Source: Acorus gramineus
Lineage: Eukaryota; Streptophyta; Magnoliopsida; Acorales; Acoraceae
Direction of reading: 5' to 3'
Assembly: GCA_030737835.1 (NCBI GenBank)
Contig: CM060855.1
Location: forward strand, 15,195,438-15,259,437
Length of the DNA: 64,000 nucleotides
In this document: piece by piece, positions 59,074-64,000 of the stretch
Layout: each line of letters opens with the position of its first letter
Position numbering within the stretch: the first letter of the stretch is position 1
Program-made: the position numbers and the translations under genes
Notes under the pieces: generated by a model
The model's database searches: none
Told to the model about the DNA's origin: nothing
What the model saw: only the letters and a program-made list of their open reading frames with translations

Positions 59074-59964
59074 CTAAAACAATAAAGTATGACTAGAACC
59101 ATTAAGGAGAATAGATAAAGAGGAAAAAGGGGCAGAGAGCATCCACTTGACGAAAAGCTTAAGTAATTCAATAGATTTCATTTCAGTATTTCGATATACA
59201 CAAAGCAGCAACCCAATGTAGTGATATTTACAATAGCATGGGTGGAGAGGGAGGGCAAGCTGATATGTTTAAATGGACCACTACAAAAATGATTGTTTGA
59301 CATATTTGGTTATATGTCACAATATTTATCCTGCATATATTTATTATTCTCCATCATAAAACTCAACAAACCTTCATAAATAGACTTTTTCCTTCTAAAG
59401 AATATTGCATCATGCATGTTTAAAATCTACTAGATCAAAATGAATGTGTACCAACACTCTAATGCTGATCTCTTTGGATAGGAACAGGGGATATGATGGG
59501 GGGGGGGGGGGGGGAGGGGAGAAAGCCTAAAAATTTGCAAGTAACATGTAGATATGTCATAGTAAGTGAGAATAAATTAATATTAGTATTTTAGGTCTCT
59601 TTAAAATTATGTTATTTTACTGATATAAAAGAGACTCACATGTCAAATCACATCTCATTACTTTTCATAAATTAAAAAATCCACTTGTTTTTTTTGTTTT
59701 TTGATAAATTCGTATCTACATCTTATTTACATTTTATCTATAAATTATTTATGATCAACTAAATAACGCAACTTTCATTATTACGTTCTCGAACAAGAAA
59801 AAAAAAAAGTAAAATTAAATAAAAAATGACTTACTCATTATTCATATTGAAATAGTTAAATATTTTTGAATAGTTTATGTCATTACTCGTAAGCTAAAAG
59901 AAAAAAAGGATAAAAAATAAGTAACTATATATTTGATTCAAAATGACCAATCTAATAAAAAATA
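59074..59964. other. upstream side of the TPR7-like exons, no exon found
   Basis: I found no match to the N-terminal TPR7 exons. A run of about 18 G stands at 59499-59516. The rest is AT-rich. Confidence 0.45.
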
Positions 59965-60218
59965 GGGATTTTTAGTTTTAAGTCCCCATAAACTATATGA
60001 TTTAGTGATCGATCCCTCACTTTTTCATATTTCGGTTTAAGTCCCCAGATTTAAAGGGTATGTTCCTTTTTAGTCCCTCCCAAGGACCTATCCCTAAATT
60101 ATTTGGTTTTCTTTTTAATCCCTAAGAGGGACTAAAAAGGAACATACCCTTGAAATTTGGGGATCAAAATATGAAGAAGTGAAGAATCGATTTACAAGGA
60201 CTTAAAACTAAAAATCCC
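59965..60218. mobile_element. Mutator-like MITE with perfect 9-bp target duplication
   Basis: Ends GGGATTTTTAGTTTTAAGTC on both sides (inverted). TAAAAAATA stands at 59956-59964 and 60219-60227. The 254-bp element folds back almost completely on itself, with TTTTTAGTCCCTCCCAAGGA near the turn. Same family as 47310-47578, which is more worn. Confidence 0.9.
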
Positions 60219-60559
60219 TAAAAAATAACAATTACAAATTCATACACCCCATTAGTTAAGTTGTGGGTCACAAAATCAAAACCCAAAAATAAAAAGTCAC
60301 TGGCTTTCAATTGGAGAACAATACGTCCAACCCCAGTTACAACCTTTTTTGTGGTCAACAACTAACTGTGTTTTTTTAAATGCACACTCATTAATATATA
60401 TACTATATTACTATTATAAATCATTAGTTCATTACTTTTTTTTATTTTTAAGAAAAGATGAATTTTTTTAATCATACATATACAATACTAAAACATTGCA
60501 TACTTTACTAATAGAGTGTATAATCCCGTGTTGGGATACAATCAATGAATTAGGTTAAA

Positions 60560-61482
60560 GGATTAAAGACATCTAAGTCCCTACAAACATGAGAAAACCC
60601 ATATAAGTCCCTATTAAAATTGAGACAGACGTACAAGTCCCTGAAAACTCAGAAAAACCCAATTATCATCCCTGAGTTAAAATTTCATCCAAACTTAACG
60701 GAATATTCCCATAATATTCCATCACATATAATTGTGTTGACATTGAAGTCCTTATAAACAGTCATAAAGACAAATTAATCCCTGCAAAAGATAAAATTGT
60801 CCCTAAAATTGTGTACACATTGCTGTCCCTATAAATAATCATAAAGAAAATTAATCCCCGCAAAAGACAAAATTGTCTCTGAAAGACTTTTACATTTAAT
60901 TGAATAGACATTGCAGTATTTATAAACAATTGTAAAGGCAAATTAGTCTATGTAAAAGATAAAAACACCCCTGAAAGATTTTTACATTTAATTGTATAGA
61001 CATTGCAGTCCTTATAAACAATCATAAAGATAAATAATATAATTTATTTATTTATTTTTTCATCTTCTATCCTATCAATCACACTCCACCTGAAGATCAC
61101 AATTTGGATGTAAAACCAATATTTTGATCGGTAGAATGCATTCTTCAGGGGCATTTTGGTCTTTTACAGGGACCATTTTGTCTTTACGATTATTTATAAG
61201 GACTGTAATGTTTATCCAATTAAATGTAAAAATCTTTCAGGGCAATTTTGTCTTTTGTAGGGACTAATTTGTCTTTATGACTGTTTATAAGGACTTCAAT
61301 GTCTATACAATTATATGTGATGGAATATTCTGAGAATATTCCGTTAAGTTTGGATGGAAATTTAACTCAGGGATGATAATTGGGTTTTTCTGAGTTTTCA
61401 GGGACTCGTACGTCTGTCCCAATTTTAGTAGGGACTTATATGGGTTTTCCCATGTTTGTAGGGACTTAGATGTCTTTAACCC
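60560..61482. mobile_element. Mutator-like element with about 240-bp terminal inverted repeats and inner tandem units
   Basis: Arms 60560-60800 and 61240-61482 match inverted over their whole length (TTAAAGACATCTAAGTCCCT, CCATATAAGTCCCTA, ATCATCCCTGAGTTAAA, ATATTCC pairs). Inside the left part a unit of about 80-95 bp (GACATTGAAGTCCTTATAAA, AAAGACAAATTAAT, CCCTGCAAAAGA) is repeated about four times (near 60735, 60826, 60908, 61003), and inverted units lie at 61150-61300. No coding content. The flanks show no clean 9-bp duplication (TAGGTTAAA and ATGATTAAA, 6 of 9). Confidence 0.85.
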
Positions 61483-61559
61483 ATGATTAAATTATTAAGT
61501 TGTTTTTTTGTTTTTTTTTTATTATTAATTTGATTAAATGTTTTCAAAAAAATAAAAAG

Positions 61560-62005
61560 CCCGCGAATCAACACAAGTCCCTCAGCAATTTTTATATTTT
61601 ATTTTTATTTTGTCCGTTTGTCTTCAAGTACACGAAGAATCAAACGATTGCGACGACGAGATCCTCCACTTCGCAAACACCACCCCCACCTTCTCATAAA
61701 ACCCAACCCTCCCAAAAAAAAAAAAAAAAAAAACCCCAAATCAGAATCCTCAAATCCGTCGTTTCCTAAACGCACAAATGCTCCAATCATGGCTTCTCTC
61801 CCCACCCCTCCAAATCCCCTTTCCCCCAAAACCTAGCGTGCCCAAGACCGAGACGGGGGGGGGGAGTCGATTCACTGGAAGAAACTAGGGTTAGGGTTTA
61901 TCGAGAGGGCCGTCTCGGGTCGTGGATCTGGAGAAGTACGTGATCCCCCGGGGGGACCTTCGATGTCAGGATCTTCGATGATGTTCGGGGTTCAGTGACA
62001 AGGTT
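61560..62005 (+). promoter_or_regulatory. possible promoter and first exon of an unknown plus-strand gene
   Basis: A GC-richer stretch holds ACTAGGGTTAGGGTTTATCG at about 61887 (a telo-box motif common in leaders and promoters of plant housekeeping genes), coding-like GTGGATCTGGAGAAGTACGT, and ends AGTGACAAG followed by GTTTGTTTC, a good donor near 62002. No downstream exon was recognised, so the gene is unnamed. It may instead be the divergent promoter shared with the minus-strand TPR7-like gene. Confidence 0.4.
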
Positions 62006-63353
62006 TGTTTCTGTTGCATATGGTTTTAAAGATTCTCGCTTTTTTATTATTTTAGTTTTTTTTTTTTTTTTTTTGATAAATGGGTAATTGCGGGATTCGA
62101 TGCTTTAGTTGATAAGTGGAAGAACTTTATATTTATTGGGTTTATGATGGGATTCACACGGAAAATCAAGACCGAGTGGCAGCTGATGTCATATGAGTTT
62201 ATAATATGAGGAAGACATGTAACATGATAAAGTCTGTTGAAAATGTTATCGGTACTCTGTTGGTTTTAAAACTCTTGTGGAAAATGTTATGAGGGGTCCT
62301 TTTTCTAGCCCAATTTCCAATTCACATATGTTTTGATTTTTTTTTAAATGATATACTTCATCTAATTGGGTACATGCTTTTATAAAAAATGAAACATAAT
62401 ACTCCAATGAATTGCATGAATACATTTATAGAAAATGTAAAAAATTCCTAACAAGACATATGTCTTATTAATGTGAGTATATGACGCTAACAAAACATAT
62501 GAGACTGGAATTGGTGTTGGTCTTGTTGGAAAAGGAATTGTATGTAACAGAGCTCAACTCCTATTAACATGTGAATAGAAGTGAAAACCTTTTCAGTACA
62601 TCTTTTATTGATTTTTAAATTTGAATGCTTGGGCCACAATTGGGAAAGAAGAAAAGAAGAAATTGAACACCAATATATTATTATTATTATTATTATTATG
62701 TTTTTTGAAAATGGGGGCTCCCCTCGGTTTGATACCCTGACCTCCTTAATGGAGAGGGGAGGTGCTAGACAACTAAATAAAACTTGGTTTGCTTGATTAT
62801 AGGATAATGTTTATGAAAATAGATGATATGGGCTATAAAGGTCCCACTCACCTAAACGCCAGAAAATGGTTGAAGGAAAATGGGAGTAAAGCGGTTAAAT
62901 AAAATAAATAAATTAGCTTTTATATTCAATAAAAGTTCCTATCTTTTTTTCAAGAAAAAAAAAGCGGTTAAATAAACGAAAGCGGGGGACAAAAGAAGAA
63001 AAGAACTTATAAAATGATATATGCATCATGCAATATTAAGATGTTCATTATGATTTTTGTGTATATCAAATTGGTTTTAACATTTTGAACAGAAGCTTTT
63101 ATGTGTTTTTATATGGAATATGCTTGCTTATTAAAGAAAAAATAATTCTCCATGGAATGGATTTTACGTACAATAACACCTCCTTGCCAATTAAGAAGAA
63201 ACAACAGGTTTATTAAAATCTAATTACTGCTTCTCTTATCATCTCCTTTTAGATGCATCATTTATCAACTGACTTTTATCATTTTTTGGCTTTACTAATG
63301 ATAATCACAAGGGGGTTGTTTCCACTAAAGATTCACTTGATTTTTGAAAATGA
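62006..63353. other. AT-rich, possible SINE near 62700-62780
   Basis: A (TTA)n run at about 62677-62700 is followed by GGGGGCTCCCCTCGGTTTGA, then TACCCTGACCTCC and AGAGGGGAGGTGCTAGAC, which on the minus strand looks like a tRNA-derived head. No exon recognised otherwise. Confidence 0.35.
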
Positions 63354-63446
63354 AATCTCCTGCATTGGTTTTATAATTGTGGTGAATCTCCTGCATTGGT
63401 TTTATAATTGTGGTGAATCTCCTGCATTGGTTTTATAATTGCGGTG
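63354..63446 (+). repeat. three-copy 31-bp tandem repeat
   Basis: AATCTCCTGCATTGGTTTTA plus TAATTGTGGTG stands three times in a row; only the last copy differs, by one base (TTGCGGTG). The surrounding open frames (63253-63438) are a result of the repeat. Confidence 0.92.
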
Positions 63447-64000
63447 AACTTTAAGCTTCCCTGCTTTGCTCCAGCCATGGCGCTTAAGTCATTCTTGGAA
63501 TTGTGTGTTTATTTTACAGGGCTAGAAAAGGGATCAACTGTTTGGATGCTGCCTTTCTTTGACTTCCTTTCTTGGTTTAGGTCAATGGCTTACAAATATT
63601 TACCAGACACAGAGTTGTTGTACACAAGTGATGTTATGCATTGAATTGGCAGCCTCCATTCACAGAAGCACAGCCAGCCTCATCATGTGTACATCCTCTC
63701 AGGGCAACACACCCAGAGTATTAGTCACCTCATTCCTGAGTCATTGATGTGATCAATATTTTTAAGATCACTGCAGGTACTCTGCTGATCTATAAGGATC
63801 TATTCAAAATGAATATATAAAGTTCTGAGTTCAATATACCTTCATGTAATGGTTGCTTTGCCTCAAAAGACAGTCGAGGTATTGCTCAAAGCTTTAAGCT
63901 AAGGGGTCAGTTCATGAGGGATGTTGTAATTGATACATGTTTTTTTTCTTTCTATTTTATGTATTTTTGGGCTGTATGGCATGGCTTTTCCGGAAACTCA
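63447..64000. other. end of window, nothing recognised
   Basis: No exon chain or repeat recognised. The open frames at 63444-63747 overlap in two frames, have ordinary composition and match no family I know. The sequence could be a 3' untranslated region or intron of the putative plus-strand gene starting near 61600. Confidence 0.35.

Overview
The window is nuclear DNA of a flowering plant, most likely a eudicot. It is AT-rich, its genes are spread over many short exons, and MITEs, Mutator-like elements, hAT elements, a Helitron, LINE tails and LTR relics fill most of the space. Every recognisable host gene lies on the minus strand. I cannot name the species.

Host genes, left to right: (1) 1702-3975, an RHF2A-type RING-H2 ubiquitin ligase, 7 coding exons, complete, 386 aa. 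(2) 15882-17010 and (3) 23361-25491, a paralogous pair of two-exon genes for a short single-pass membrane protein of unknown function (81 and 82 aa). They are the remains of a segmental tandem duplication that also copied an upstream block (19370-19790 and 26085-26375). (4) 48269-51908, a SINA/SINAT-type RING ubiquitin ligase, 3 coding exons, 319 aa. (5) 54849-59073, the C-terminal 418 codons of a TPR7/OEP61-like tail-anchored TPR protein. Its last exon has been duplicated intact by a tandem duplication of about 1 kb, and its N-terminal exons are not seen before the window ends.

Mobile DNA, left to right: hAT element (457-1460); a long palindrome around plastid-derived DNA (6690-7424); hAT element with perfect 8-bp target duplication (9492-10326); LINE remnant (10400-10810); a three-level nest at 12019-14565, in which a hAT element holds a Pack-MULE (12104-13703, perfect 9-bp target duplication) that carries an ETO1/EOL-like BTB gene fragment and has itself received a Tourist MITE; three MITEs end to end (17306-18092); several Mutator-like elements with long terminal inverted repeats (18105-18914, 20018-20740, 21061-21955 with another inside it, 24506-25020, 47310-47578, 59965-60218, 60560-61482); a Helitron (26385-31997) carrying exons of the proteasome subunit RPN1; a 3.2-kb solo LTR (34767-38004); and a 3.3-kb element with about 810-bp terminal inverted repeats (39648-42960).

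The most interesting content is the two independent gene captures (ETO1-like in a Pack-MULE, RPN1 in a Helitron), the duplicated intact terminal exon of the TPR7-like gene, and a four-copy 122-bp tandem repeat at 44668-45145. Two resident genes and both captured fragments belong to ubiquitin-proteasome families; this is probably chance but is recorded.
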